A program made the translations under genes and the position numbers. The notes under the pieces are model-generated. The model was given only the letters and a program-made list of their open reading frames with translations. It did no database searches and had not been told where the DNA came from. Of a DNA stretch of 64,000 nt, positions 55,510 to 64,000 are shown piece after piece. How positions within the stretch are numbered: position 1 is the stretch's first letter; each line of letters opens with the position of its first letter. The DNA is from Enterovirga rhinocerotis (GTDB taxonomy: Bacteria > Pseudomonadota > Alphaproteobacteria > Rhizobiales > Beijerinckiaceae): NCBI RefSeq assembly GCF_004363955.1, contig NZ_SNZR01000013.1, forward strand, positions 62,001-126,000, in the 5' to 3' direction.

Positions 55510-56187
55510 GTGATCACGCGCGCCCGGGCGGAAGCCGTCCTCACCGAAACCGGCTGGCTTTCGCATCAGCCAGCGAGCGTCCAGAGCGAGGTTCTGCGCA
55601 GGTCGATCCTCGTCTTCTTCGCGGGCGGCGAGGCGATCTATCGCTTTGGGGACGATCCCGGCGGCATCTTCGGCCTGGTGGCGGGAACCTTGAGCGTGAA
55701 CACGTCGCCGCGCGAGCACGCCCCGCAGTTGATCCATGTGGGTGCCATCGGCTCCTGGACCGGCGAGGGGGGCTTCATCGTGCGCGAGCCGCGGCGGATC
55801 GAATTGCGCGCCCTCGTCGACACCTGGATGATGCATCTGCCGCTCGACCAGATGGAGCAGATGGCGCTCGCCGACCCGTCCGTCGTCCGGAACTTTGCGA
55901 GCATCCTGATGCTGAGCGCCGAGACGCTGATGCACGTCATCCACGACCTGCAGAAGCCGGTCGCGGCCTGTCGCATCGCCTCGGTGCTGGTTCGCGCCGC
56001 CGGCCCCCTTGCCCGCGCGATCCCGCTGACACAGAGCGAGATCGGCCTCATGGCCAATGCCTCGCGCAAGCAGGTGAACGCGGCGCTCCGTCGGTTCTCG
56101 GAGGCCGGCTGGGTCAAGGCGGATTATCGGTCCGTCACGATCCTGGACTCGGATCAGTTGAGGCGCTTCAGCAACAGCGAAGTGTAG
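55510..56187 (+). CDS. Crp/Fnr-family transcriptional regulator
   Basis: A 225-residue regulator. The cyclic-nucleotide-like sensor (about residues 20-130, FAGGEAIYRFGDDPGGIFGLVAGTLSVNT) is joined to a winged helix (IPLTQSEIGLMANASRKQVNAALRRFSEAGWVKADYRSVTIL, about 170-215). It has no N-terminal cysteine cluster, so it is not an Fe-S FNR. Start GTG 55510 is chosen; the frame upstream is not domain-like and overlaps the operator. The ligand is unknown. It may regulate itself and the divergent DUF202-sulfatase genes. Confidence 0.85.
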   Translation: MITRARAEAVLTETGWLSHQPASVQSEVLRRSILVFFAGGEAIYRFGDDPGGIFGLVAGTLSVNTSPREHAPQLIHVGAIGSWTGEGGFIVREPRRIELRALVDTWMMHLPLDQMEQMALADPSVVRNFASILMLSAETLMHVIHDLQKPVAACRIASVLVRAAGPLARAIPLTQSEIGLMANASRKQVNAALRRFSEAGWVKADYRSVTILDSDQLRRFSNSEV

Positions 56188-56221
56188 GGCGAACCGGGCG
56201 CGGATGGGCCGCGTGCGTTTC

Positions 56222-56935
56222 TCACCCCCGAGGGCGCAGGATCAGCCAGCCTGCGAAGGAGGCGGCCATGGCGGCGAGGGCGAACCAGGTCAGCGCATAG
56301 ACGAGATGCGTGTTGCGGAACGCGACGACCGTCAGCCCCCCGACGGGGAAGCCGCCGGGGTTCGGCGTCGCATCCGCATCGACGAAATAGGGTGCGATGC
56401 GATCGAGGCCTCCAGCGGCCGCGATCGCCGCGACGTCGCGGGAATACCAGCGGTCGGCATCGGGATCGTTGGATCGCAGGAAGCCGCCGCCCGGCTCGCT
56501 CAGCCGGAGCAGTCCCGCCACCGCGGTGGATCCTTCGATCTGGCCCGTGCGCCGGTCCGCCGCCGCGCGCCGGTCGGTGGGCACGAAGCCGCGATTGACG
56601 AGAACGGTGAAGCCTCGATCGCTCCGCAGCGGCGTCATCACCCAGAAGCCCGGCCCGAGCTCGGTCACGGCCTGGACGAGCGCCTCGCGGCCATGATCGA
56701 ACGTGCCGCGCAGGAGGATGCGGCGGTATTCGTCGCGCTGGCGCTCGATCGTCGGCCAGACATCTGGCCCGGGAGCGGCGGCGGGTTCTGCGCCGAGGCG
56801 TGCCTCGACGCGCGCGATCAGATCGAGCTTCCAGGCCCGCCTCTCGATCTGCCAGATCCCCAGACCGAGGAAGAGAAGCGAGGCCAGGGCCACCAGGGCG
56901 ACGGCGGCCCATCTCTTCGTCAGGCCCGGCGCCAT
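56222..56935 (-). CDS. SURF1-family oxidase assembly protein
   Basis: A 237-residue membrane protein of the SURF1 family, involved in heme insertion or assembly of heme-copper oxidases. Two helices flank a periplasmic domain: VALVALASLLFLGLGIWQIERRAWKLDLI at the N-terminus (LGxWQ-x-R-x-x-K signature) and HLVYALTWFALAAMAASFAGWLIL at the end; VLVNRGFVP and DADRWYSRDV are family elements. It is the last gene of the cyo operon, 19 bp after cyoD. Confidence 0.9.
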   Translation of the reverse strand: MAPGLTKRWAAVALVALASLLFLGLGIWQIERRAWKLDLIARVEARLGAEPAAAPGPDVWPTIERQRDEYRRILLRGTFDHGREALVQAVTELGPGFWVMTPLRSDRGFTVLVNRGFVPTDRRAAADRRTGQIEGSTAVAGLLRLSEPGGGFLRSNDPDADRWYSRDVAAIAAAGGLDRIAPYFVDADATPNPGGFPVGGLTVVAFRNTHLVYALTWFALAAMAASFAGWLILRPRG

Positions 56936-56954
56936 GGTGTGGCTCGGGCGCGGA

Positions 56955-57362
56955 TCAGGGCCGGACGCGCATGTCCGGCAGGTGGGACGGCATCATGTTC
57001 GTGTTGAGGTGGTACATCACCCAGAGCGAACCCGAGAGGGTGATCACGACGACGACGATCGTGAACATGAAGGCGAGCATGATCCAGCCGCCTTCGGACT
57101 TCGTGTTCATGTGCAGGAAGTAGATCATGTGGACCACGATCTGGATCGCGGCGAGCGCCATGATCGCGAGGGCGGTCAGGCTCGATTTGCCGAGCACGTT
57201 GCTCATCACGAGCCAGAACGGGATCGCCGTCAGGATGACCGACAGGACGAAGCCGGTCATGTAGCTCTTGAAGGAGCCGTGGCCGGCGCCCTCGTGATGG
57301 TCGCCCTGATGGGCGGAATGTCCCTCGTCCGTGGGCGTCGCCGCGCCGTGCGTCGTGCTCAT
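56955..57362 (-). CDS. cyoD: Cytochrome o ubiquinol oxidase subunit IV
   Basis: A 135-residue subunit with a His- and Gly-rich N-terminus (about 35 residues) and three helices: [42 protein letters not shown] and the last near [25 protein letters not shown]. These match CyoD. Start and stop overlap the adjacent genes in the order cyoC-cyoD (the ATG overlaps the cyoC stop). Confidence 0.93.
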   Translation of the reverse strand: MSTTHGAATPTDEGHSAHQGDHHEGAGHGSFKSYMTGFVLSVILTAIPFWLVMSNVLGKSSLTALAIMALAAIQIVVHMIYFLHMNTKSEGGWIMLAFMFTIVVVVITLSGSLWVMYHLNTNMMPSHLPDMRVRP

Positions 57363-57991
57363 GGCAGCACTCCCATCAGATAGACGAAGGTGAAGACGCC
57401 GATCCAGACGACGTCGAGGAAGTGCCAGAACATCGAAAGGCACATCAGGCGGCGCCGGTTCGCGGCGATCAGGCCGCGCTGGTGCACCTGCGCCATCAGC
57501 GTGACGAGCCAGAGGATGCCGAAGGCGACGTGAAGCCCGTGCGTCCCGACCAGCGCGAAGAACGCCGAGAGGAAGGCGCTGCGCTGGGGCGTCGCGCCCT
57601 GGTGGATGAGATGGGAGAATTCGTAGAGTTCGATCCCGAGGAAGGCGAGGCCGAACAGGCCCGTGACGGCGAGCCAGATCTGGGTCGTCCGGGTATCGTT
57701 CCTGTCCATCGCCAGCATGGCGAAGCCGAAGGTGATCGAGGACAGGAGCAGCATCGCGGTGTTCACCGCGACGAGCGTGAGGTCGAAGAGGTCGGCGCCC
57801 GACGGGCCGGCCGCATAGGAGCGGCCGAGCACGCCGTAGGTCGCGAAGAGGACTGCGAAGATCAGGCAGTCGCTCATCAGGTAGATCCAGAAGCCGAGCG
57901 TGGTCGAGCTTTCCTGATGCTCGTGCTCGTCCCGGACGTAGAAGTCGACGGGCTCGGCAGCCGTGGCCGCCGCCTTGACGTGTTCGCTCAT
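57359..57991 (-). CDS. cyoC: Cytochrome o ubiquinol oxidase subunit III
   Basis: A 210-residue membrane subunit. The family elements are [23 protein letters not shown] with the conserved Asp, [24 protein letters not shown] with the lipid-site Glu, [25 protein letters not shown] and the final [17 protein letters not shown]. It lies 16 bp after cyoB and overlaps cyoD. Confidence 0.95.
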   Translation of the reverse strand: MSEHVKAAATAAEPVDFYVRDEHEHQESSTTLGFWIYLMSDCLIFAVLFATYGVLGRSYAAGPSGADLFDLTLVAVNTAMLLLSSITFGFAMLAMDRNDTRTTQIWLAVTGLFGLAFLGIELYEFSHLIHQGATPQRSAFLSAFFALVGTHGLHVAFGILWLVTLMAQVHQRGLIAANRRRLMCLSMFWHFLDVVWIGVFTFVYLMGVLP

Positions 57992-58007
57992 GGTCAGGCC
58001 CGCCCCG

Positions 58008-60008
58008 TTACGCGCGTCCGAGGAGGCGCGTCCGCTCCTCCTCCGCCCGGACGACCTCCTCGGCCGGGATGTGATAGTCCCGATCGTAGTTGAAGGTGTG
58101 AGCGATCGTGGTCGCGATGATGGCCGCGAAGGAGAGGGCCGCGAGCCACCAGATGTACCAGATCAGGGCGAAGCCGCAGACCATCGCGAGGCCGGCCAGC
58201 ACGATCCCCGCCCAGGTGTTGTGCGGCATGTGGATCGGCCGGAAGCCCGTCAGCGGCCGCTCGTAGCCGCGCCGCTTCATGTCGTACCAGGCGTCGTGGT
58301 CGTGGATGACGGGCGTGAAGGCGAAGTTGTAGTTCGGCGGGGGCGAGGAGGTGGACCATTCGAGGGTCCGGCCGCCCCACGGATCGCCGGTCGTGTCGCG
58401 CAGCCGCTCGCGGTCGCGGATGCTGACGACGATCTGGATCAGGAAGCAGGCGATGCCGAGCGCGATCAGGATCGCGCCGAAGGCGGCGAGCAGGAACCAG
58501 ATCTGCAGCGACGGGTCCTCGAAGCGGTTGAGCCGCCGCGTCACGCCCATCAGGCCGAGCACGTAGAGCGGCATGAAGGCGAAGTAGAAGCCGATGACCC
58601 AGAACCAGAAGGAGCACTTGCCCCAGAACGGGTCGAGCTTGAAGCCGAAGGCCTTCGGGAACCAGTAGGCGATGCCGGCGAACATCCCGAACACGACGCC
58701 GCCGATGATCACGTTGTGGAAGTGGGCGACGAGGAACAGGCTGTTGTGCAGGATGAAGTCGGCCGGGGGCACCGCCAGCAGCACGCCCGTCATGCCGCCG
58801 ATGACGAAGGTCAGCATGAAGGCGATCGTCCACATCATCGGCAGCTCGAAGCGGATGCGGCCGCGATACATCGTGAAGAGCCAGTTGAAGATCTTCGCTC
58901 CCGTCGGGATCGAGATGATCATCGTCGTGATGCCGAAGAAGGAGTTCACGCTCGCGCCGGACCCCATCGTGAAGAAGTGGTGCAGCCAGACGAGGTACGA
59001 CAGGATGGTGATGCAGACGGTCGCGTAGACCATCGAGGTGTAGCCGAAGAGGCGCTTGCCGCTGAAGGTCGAGACCACCTCGGAGAAGATGCCGAAGGCC
59101 GGCAGGATCAGGATGTAGACCTCCGGATGGCCCCAGATCCAGATGAGGTTGACGTACATCATGGCGTTGCCGCCGAGATCGTTCGAGAAGAAGTTCGTGC
59201 CGACGTAGCGGTCGAGCGTCAGCAGCGCGAGCGTCGCGGCGAGGACGGGGAAGGTCGCGACGATCAGGACGTTGGTGCAGAGCGCGGTCCAGGTGAAGAC
59301 CGGGATCTTCATCATGGTCATGCCCGGGGCGCGCATCTTCACGATGGTCGCGACGAGATTGATCCCCGACAGCGTCGTGCCGACGCCGGCGATCTGGAGC
59401 GCCCAGAGGTAGTAGTCGACCCCCACCCCGGGCGAATAGGCCGGCCCCGACAGCGGTGGATAGGCGAGCCAGCCCGTGCGTGCGAACTCGCCGACGAAGA
59501 GCGACATCATCACGAGGATGGCGCCGCTCGCCGTCATCCAGAAGCTGAAATTGTTCAGGAACGGGAAGGAGACGTCGCGCGCGCCGATCTGGAGCGGCAC
59601 GACGTAGTTCATGAAGCCCGTGACGAGCGGCATCGCCACGAAGAAGATCATGATCACGCCGTGGGCGGTGAAGATCTGGTCGTAGTGGTGCGGGGGCAGG
59701 AAGCCCTCGTTCGCCCCGAAGGCCACCGATTGCTGGGCCCGCATCAGGAGCGCGTCGGCGAAGCCGCGCAGCAGCATGACGATGCCGAGGATCATGTACA
59801 TGATCCCGATCTTCTTGTGGTCGATGCTGGTGAACCACTCGCGCCACAGATAGCCCCAGGCTCCGAGCCAGGTGATGGCGCCGAGCACGACGAGGCCGCC
59901 GATCGCGACGCCGATGAACGTCACGACGAGGATCGGGTCGTGATACGGGATCGCCTCGAGCGTCAGGCGCCCGAAGAGGATCTGCTGGAGGCTGTGGCCT
60001 GAGAACAT
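58008..60008 (-). CDS. cyoB: Cytochrome o ubiquinol oxidase subunit I
   Basis: A 666-residue core subunit carrying heme b, heme o and CuB. Visible sites are [75 protein letters not shown] with the CuB His pair, and [17 protein letters not shown] with the heme ligands. It reduces O2 with electrons from ubiquinol while pumping protons. It lies 84 bp after cyoA. Confidence 0.97.
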   Translation of the reverse strand: MFSGHSLQQILFGRLTLEAIPYHDPILVVTFIGVAIGGLVVLGAITWLGAWGYLWREWFTSIDHKKIGIMYMILGIVMLLRGFADALLMRAQQSVAFGANEGFLPPHHYDQIFTAHGVIMIFFVAMPLVTGFMNYVVPLQIGARDVSFPFLNNFSFWMTASGAILVMMSLFVGEFARTGWLAYPPLSGPAYSPGVGVDYYLWALQIAGVGTTLSGINLVATIVKMRAPGMTMMKIPVFTWTALCTNVLIVATFPVLAATLALLTLDRYVGTNFFSNDLGGNAMMYVNLIWIWGHPEVYILILPAFGIFSEVVSTFSGKRLFGYTSMVYATVCITILSYLVWLHHFFTMGSGASVNSFFGITTMIISIPTGAKIFNWLFTMYRGRIRFELPMMWTIAFMLTFVIGGMTGVLLAVPPADFILHNSLFLVAHFHNVIIGGVVFGMFAGIAYWFPKAFGFKLDPFWGKCSFWFWVIGFYFAFMPLYVLGLMGVTRRLNRFEDPSLQIWFLLAAFGAILIALGIACFLIQIVVSIRDRERLRDTTGDPWGGRTLEWSTSSPPPNYNFAFTPVIHDHDAWYDMKRRGYERPLTGFRPIHMPHNTWAGIVLAGLAMVCGFALIWYIWWLAALSFAAIIATTIAHTFNYDRDYHIPAEEVVRAEEERTRLLGRA

Positions 60009-60092
60009 GGGACTTTCGCCGGGTTCAGCACCGGGCCGGCGGGCGGCCCGTGACGGGAGAGGGTGGCGGCGGCGTGCCGGGCATGGGCGCGC

Positions 60093-61223
60093 CTATCGGT
60101 CCTGCACCTGGGGCGGCGCAGGGCCTCCGCGGCCGGAATCCTGATCGTTCGTGCCGGTCGGCGGCGCGTCCGACCGGGCGGGCTGGCCGGAGGCCGGCAC
60201 CGTCGGCGCGCCGTGCCCCGCCTCGTCGCGGACGCGATCGTAGCGCAGGCGGTCGCGGTTGGCATGGCTGTCGAGGCCCGCGCCGCCTTTCGCGTCGATC
60301 ATCATCATCTCGTGCATGCACATGCGGCCCTCGGCCGCGCACAGGTTCAGGATGGCCTGGTAGAGGCCCCCCTCGACCGAGCCGAAATAGCGGACCGGCA
60401 CGGCCTCGCTCGGCTTTTCGAGCTCCGCGAAGGCGGCGCGGTCGAGGCGCTGGCCGCCCTTCGCCTTCGCCACCCAGGCCTCGAACCCGTCGCGGTCGAG
60501 GCCGTGGAAGTTGAAATGCATCTGCGAGAAGCCGGCGCCGCTGTAATTGGCCGAGAAGCCCTTGAAGGAGCCGGGCTTGTTGATGACCGCATGGAGCTGC
60601 GTCTCCATCCCCGCCATGGCGTAGATCTGGCCGGCGAGGGCGGGGATGTAGAAGGAGTTCATCACCGTCGAGGAGGTCAGCTTGAAGGAGATCGGCCGGT
60701 CGACCGGGGCGGCCAGCTCGTTCACCACCGCGATGCCCTGCTCGGGGTAGAGGAACAGCCACTTCCAATCGAGCGCGACGACCTGCACCTCGAGCGGGCG
60801 GGTGCCTTCGGGGATGCGCGTCTGCGCGTCGATCCGGTCGAGCGGGCGGAACGGGTCGAGGAGGTGGGTCGAGAGCCAGGTCATCGCGCCGAGCGCGATG
60901 ATGATGAGCAGCGGCGCCGTCCAGATCACCACCTCGAGCGGCAGCGAATGGCTCCATTCCGGATCGTACTCGGCCTCGGCCTCGCGGTTCGCGGCCCGGT
61001 AGCGCCAGGCGAAATACACCGTCAGCGCCATCACCGGCACGATGATGATCATCATCAGGGCGGTCGAGGCGATGAGGAGGTTGCGCTGCTGCATCGCGAT
61101 GTCGCCGGAGGGCGCGAGCAGCACGAGATTGCACCCGCCGAGCAGCGGCAGGGCGAGGAGCAGGAGCGCGAGGGGAAGAAGCCGTCTCAAGGGAACCCCG
61201 ACCGGTTCGTCATCGAATCGCAC
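60093..61223 (-). CDS. cyoA: Cytochrome o ubiquinol oxidase subunit II
   Basis: A 376-residue lipoprotein subunit. The lipobox LLGGC lies about residue 30 from GTG 61223; a TTG at 61190 would give a compact signal peptide and is a real alternative start. Two helices are followed by a cupredoxin domain with DWKWLFLYPEQGIAVVNELAAPVDRPISFKLTSSTVMNSFYIP and FSANYSGAGFSQMHF. The CuA cysteine pair is absent, so this is a quinol oxidase, unlike coxB in this window. A Pro/Ser-rich tail of about 60 residues extends the C-terminus. Confidence 0.93.
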   Translation of the reverse strand: MRFDDEPVGVPLRRLLPLALLLLALPLLGGCNLVLLAPSGDIAMQQRNLLIASTALMMIIIVPVMALTVYFAWRYRAANREAEAEYDPEWSHSLPLEVVIWTAPLLIIIALGAMTWLSTHLLDPFRPLDRIDAQTRIPEGTRPLEVQVVALDWKWLFLYPEQGIAVVNELAAPVDRPISFKLTSSTVMNSFYIPALAGQIYAMAGMETQLHAVINKPGSFKGFSANYSGAGFSQMHFNFHGLDRDGFEAWVAKAKGGQRLDRAAFAELEKPSEAVPVRYFGSVEGGLYQAILNLCAAEGRMCMHEMMMIDAKGGAGLDSHANRDRLRYDRVRDEAGHGAPTVPASGQPARSDAPPTGTNDQDSGRGGPAPPQVQDR

Positions 61224-61370
61224 CTCTATGCCCTCTCGGCCCCGCTGGGCATCGGACGCTTTGTCCTAGCCCCGAACGTTTGACGCGGCCACGACAGACA
61301 TCCTATCCCGTGACCGAGCTGGGCCGCCAGCCGCTGGGGCGCGGACCGGGCAGCGAATCGAGGAATGCGG

Positions 61371-62711
61371 ATGTCCAGCGCCGATGTGGCCGTCCCCACC
61401 ACCGCCGAGCTCGAGCGGGATGCGCGGCGGGTCTCGTCCGAACACGAGCGCGTCGGCCCCGGCGAGATCGCACTCGGCGTCATCATCGGGCGCACGTCGG
61501 AATTCTTCGACTTCTTCGTCTTCGGCATCGGCTGCGTGCTGGTCTTCCCGCAGCTCGTCTTCCCCTTCACCGACCGGCTGACGGGGACGCTCTACTCCTT
61601 CCTCCTGTTCGCGCTCGCCTTCGTGGTGCGCCCGCTCGGGTCGGTCATCTTCATGGCCATCGACCGCAAGCACGGGCGCATGGCGAAGCTGACCATCGCC
61701 CTGTTCCTGCTCGGCTTCTCGACCGCGGCCGTCGCCTTCCAGCCGGGCTACGAGGTGATCGGCTACTGGGCGATCGTCGTGATCGCCCTGTGCCGGATCG
61801 GCCAGGGGCTCGCGCTCGGCGGGGCCTGGGACGGGCTGTCCTCGCTGCTCGCCCTCTACGTGCCCGAGGACCGGCGCGGCTGGTACGCGATGCTGCCGCA
61901 GCTCGGCGCCCCCTTCGGCTTCATCCTGGCGAGCTGCCTCTTCGCCTTCTTCAAGGCCTCCCTGTCCGACGCCGACTTCCTGAGCTGGGGCTGGCGCTAT
62001 CCCTTCTTCGTCGCGATGACGATCAACGTCGTCGCGCTCTTCGCCCGGCTGCGGATCGTGGCGACGCAGGAATTCGCCGAGCTGTTCGCCTCGCGCGAGC
62101 TGCAGCCGAAGCCGGTCGCCGAGGTGGTGCGCGCGACGGGCGGGACAATCCTGATCGGCGCCTTCGTGCCGCTCGCGAGCTATGCCCTCTTCCACCTCGT
62201 GACGATCTTCCCGATCTCGTGGATCAGCCTGTTCACACAGCGCTCGGTGCCCGAATTCCTCATGGTGCAGGCCGCCGGCGCCGTGGTCTGCGCGGGCGCC
62301 ATCATGACCTCGGGCCTGATCGCGGACCAGATCGGCCGGCGCAACCTCCTCGCGATCGCCGCGGTGCTCATCGGGCTGTTCAGCCTCTGCAGCATCGCCG
62401 CGCCGCTCCTCTTCGGCGACAGCCTCGCCGGGCAGACGATCTACGTCATCCTCGGCTTCGGCCTTCTCGGCCTCTCCTACGGCCAGGCCGCCGGCGCCCT
62501 CGCCTCGCATTTCGGCACGGCCTATCGCTACACCGGCTCGGCCCTGACGGCGGACCTCGCCTGGCTCATCGGCGCCGGCTTCGCCCCGCTCGTCGCGCTC
62601 ACGGTCTCGAGCGAGCTCGGCCTCGCCTGGGTCGGCGTCTACCTCCTCTCCGGAGCCATCTGCACCCTCGCCGCCCTCGCCCTGAACCGGAACCTCCAGT
62701 TCCACCGGTAG
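61371..62711 (+). CDS. MFS transporter of the metabolite:H+ symporter type
   Basis: A 446-residue transporter with 12 helices. Near the start IALGVIIGRTSEFFDFFVFGIGCVLVFPQLVFPF and ALAFVVRPLGSVIFMAIDRKHGRMAKLTIALFLLGFSTAAVAFQPGY match the MHS (ProP/KgtP-like) group. ATG 61371 has GAGG seven bases upstream and is preferred to ATG 61365. The substrate is unknown. It is divergent from the cyo operon. Confidence 0.88.
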   Translation: MSSADVAVPTTAELERDARRVSSEHERVGPGEIALGVIIGRTSEFFDFFVFGIGCVLVFPQLVFPFTDRLTGTLYSFLLFALAFVVRPLGSVIFMAIDRKHGRMAKLTIALFLLGFSTAAVAFQPGYEVIGYWAIVVIALCRIGQGLALGGAWDGLSSLLALYVPEDRRGWYAMLPQLGAPFGFILASCLFAFFKASLSDADFLSWGWRYPFFVAMTINVVALFARLRIVATQEFAELFASRELQPKPVAEVVRATGGTILIGAFVPLASYALFHLVTIFPISWISLFTQRSVPEFLMVQAAGAVVCAGAIMTSGLIADQIGRRNLLAIAAVLIGLFSLCSIAAPLLFGDSLAGQTIYVILGFGLLGLSYGQAAGALASHFGTAYRYTGSALTADLAWLIGAGFAPLVALTVSSELGLAWVGVYLLSGAICTLAALALNRNLQFHR

Positions 62712-62726
62712 GGGAAGCGCGCCTTC

Positions 62727-62747
62727 CTCTCCCCTTGCGGGAGAGGG
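62727..62747. terminator. Hairpin downstream of the MFS gene
   Basis: CCTCTCCC at 62727-62734 pairs exactly with GGGAGAGG at 62740-62747 around a 5-nt loop, 16 bp after the MFS stop. Hairpins of this sequence are also common intergenic repeats in the order. It is suited to end the MFS transcript. Confidence 0.55.
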
Positions 62748-63332
62748 CGGACGCAGTTGGCGCGTCCTGCGACACAGGCAGGCAAGCGCCATCGCCCGCG
62801 CCGTCCGGTGGGTGATCCGATCCGTGATTCAAAGAGCCGAGGGGACCCGAAACGCCGGGGACTCGATCAGATTGTTGTTTGGAGAGCCGTCCGGCGTCTC
62901 GGGTTCGGCGATTTCAGTCCGGGCCGGCCACTCGTCACGGGATCGGAGACGATCCTGCGGTTTGGCCTCCACTCCCCTTGCGGAGAGGATTCGACCAGGG
63001 ACCGCAGGGCATCTCCGCCCGATCTAGCCGCACTAGCGGCGCCCGGACCGTAGTATCCGGAGGGCGGCATTCGACCCGGCCTCCCGAGCGCGGGGCCGCG
63101 AACCCCGCCCGCAGGCGCCGATCCGGCCGGCTCGGGCTGTTGCCCGTTCCGGCCATCCGAAGATCGTCCCACAATCACGACGCCTCATGAGCGCGCCCCT
63201 CGTGGACGGGACGGCAGGTGCAAAAACTCCAAACTTGGCTCGGTCAGATAGGAATACATTCGTATTATCGGCCTTTGCGCGCCCCGAAAAGGGGTCTTGC
63301 GCGTAGCAACACCGATGCCAGCCCAATTTATG
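62748..63332. other. Gene-free junction toward the AT-richer right end
   Basis: No credible gene is seen. A second, shorter CTCCCCTTGCGGAG-type hairpin lies near 62971. Frames on both strands have no family similarity. Composition becomes less GC-rich from about 63200 onward, in line with the two small genes at the right end. No tRNA or integrase is visible. Confidence 0.4.
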
Positions 63333-63381
63333 GAGTCCGTTAACCGTTATAGAGTCTAGACTCGACTCCAGAGTCCGACTC
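63333..63381. promoter_or_regulatory. Cluster of six GANTC (CcrM) sites
   Basis: GAGTC or GACTC occurs at 63333, 63352, 63359, 63364, 63371 and 63377, six times in 49 bp. GANTC is the methylation target of CcrM in alphaproteobacteria. A TTAACC half CtrA-like motif lies at 63341. The cluster ends 31 bp before the wHTH-like gene start, where a promoter would be expected. Confidence 0.6.
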
Positions 63382-63412
63382 CGATATGGTTACCGAACTT
63401 GAGGGTCGCTAC

Positions 63413-63790
63413 ATGGTCACAAAGGTCGAATCAGTCCTCCTTGCGCGGCGCAGAGCAGTTTTGCGCGAAATTTCAAAGCTAAAATCGGAGCTTTCTGAAA
63501 TCGAACAAGCAGTATCGTTGATTAAGAGCGCTCCGAGCAAGAATAATGCTTATCCAAGCGATCGCCTAACCATTAAGTCGATGGTGATTGATGTTTTGTC
63601 GCGATTGCCTGAGGGGGCTCACCATCTAGATATTTTAAGAATTATAAAAAGTAGATGGGGTGTCCAGATATCAAGAACAAGCTTGTCCCCCCAACTTTCT
63701 CGGCTCCAAAAAGAAGGAAAAATAGAGAACAGTGACGGTGTGTGGCGGATCTGTGATTCTTCTAAGAGATCAACGGACGGAGGGGGTTGA
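63413..63790 (+). CDS. Winged-helix-like small protein (hypothetical)
   Basis: A 125-residue protein. Residues about 7-37 form a helical, coiled-coil-like stretch (VLLARRRAVLREISKLKSELSEIEQAVSLI); the C-terminal half (IKSMVIDVLSRLPEGAHHLDILRIIKSRWGVQISRTSLSPQLSRLQKEGKIENSDGVWRI) has the helix-turn-helix-wing layout of small DNA-binding domains. No family is named. ATG 63413 has GAGGG seven bases upstream; ATG 63386 would start within a base of the GANTC cluster and lacks a ribosome-binding site. Codon use is AT-rich compared with the rest of the window. Confidence 0.65.
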   Translation: MVTKVESVLLARRRAVLREISKLKSELSEIEQAVSLIKSAPSKNNAYPSDRLTIKSMVIDVLSRLPEGAHHLDILRIIKSRWGVQISRTSLSPQLSRLQKEGKIENSDGVWRICDSSKRSTDGGG

Positions 63791-63791
63791 C

Positions 63792-63998
63792 ATGCCTGAT
63801 CGATTCCTTGCCATATTCTTTTCTGTACTCATTCTCACTGTGCTTTGCGGAATAACAGCGCTGTGGCTGGCGTTGGTGAGTCCTTCGCCTGCCGCACCTT
63901 ACATAGATCGGGTATTCAATGCGGTAGTGCATCTGTTCTCGATCGGGGCAGGCGCAATGTTCGGCCTGATTGGCGCAAAGGCAAACAGATTACTCTGA
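63792..63998 (+). CDS. Small two-helix membrane protein (hypothetical)
   Basis: A 68-residue protein with two helices, residues about 5-28 (FLAIFFSVLILTVLCGITALWLAL) and 43-63 (AVVHLFSIGAGAMFGLIGAKA). GGAGGGG lies just upstream of the ATG, and the gene starts one base after the wHTH-like gene stop, so the two form an operon. No family is recognised; the pair is likely accessory. Confidence 0.6.
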   Translation: MPDRFLAIFFSVLILTVLCGITALWLALVSPSPAAPYIDRVFNAVVHLFSIGAGAMFGLIGAKANRLL

Positions 63999-64000
63999 GT

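Noticed and set aside
57963-60002. Long plus-strand open frame opposite cyoB
   Set aside because: Asp/His/Arg-rich shadow of cyoB; no start context or domain.

Overview
The window is GC-rich DNA from an alphaproteobacterium, most likely a Hyphomicrobiales (Rhizobiales) member in the broad Methylobacterium/Salinarimonas/Bosea neighbourhood. The basis is inference: a CckA kinase beside a flgB-flgC-fliE-fliQ-fliR-flhB flagellar operon, CtrA-type sites, GANTC sites, a liv operon carrying a DUF6867 gene, and palindromic repeats of a kind common in this order. It is mostly chromosomal core with a few accessory insertions.

Layout, left half. 1-4643 (minus): Mrp/Pha-type cation/proton antiporter genes (mrpA with fused B domain, mrpC, partial mrpD). 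4804-6727: a flavin-fold stress protein, a YqaA/DedA membrane protein, a DsbB-like protein and a tiny secreted protein. 6968-12144: a compact heme-copper oxidase cluster (ctaG, CopD-like, DUF2231 on the opposite strand, coxB, a fused subunit I-III gene, a small membrane protein). 12383-18013: an FdhF/YdeP-type molybdoenzyme with a formate/nitrite channel, an XRE-cupin regulator with a clear inverted-repeat operator candidate, a GNAT enzyme and an MFS exporter. 18014-20655: a lower-GC insertion with one gene, an AAA ATPase-TOPRIM (OLD/PARIS-like) defence candidate. 20656-27071: a branched-chain amino-acid-type ABC transporter operon (livH-M-G-F, DUF6867, livJ) interrupted by a ParE-type toxin-antitoxin pair. 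27329-29816: a CoxG-like protein, a GNAT protein, tRNA-Gln and recA with an SOS box.

Layout, right half. 30264-38772: cckA, the flagellar operon, a divergent FliO-like gene with a long proline-rich tail, and fliP. A perfect TTAA-N7-TTAA CtrA site lies just upstream of flgB, so the kinase that drives CtrA is encoded beside a likely CtrA target operon. 38810-43631: a GntR regulator, a YqeY-family protein, carA, a methyltransferase and small membrane proteins. 43947-48359: an RND efflux permease and adaptor. 48615-53182: ribonucleotide reductase nrdA-nrdB behind two NrdR-like boxes and a cobalamin riboswitch; the small subunit has Phe where class Ia enzymes have the radical Tyr and Glu in place of the first Asp ligand, so it reads as class Ic (Mn/Fe). 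53280-56187: an arylsulfatase, a DUF202 protein and a divergent Crp/Fnr regulator. 56222-61223: a bo3-type quinol oxidase operon (cyoABCD-surf1). 61371-62711: an MFS/MHS transporter. The last ~800 bp are AT-richer: six GANTC sites in 49 bp precede a small winged-helix-like protein and a small membrane protein.

The points most worth checking are the B12-riboswitch/NrdR-box control of a tyrosine-less class Ic reductase, the OLD/PARIS-like gene in its low-GC insertion, the GANTC cluster, and the CckA/CtrA arrangement at the flagellar locus.
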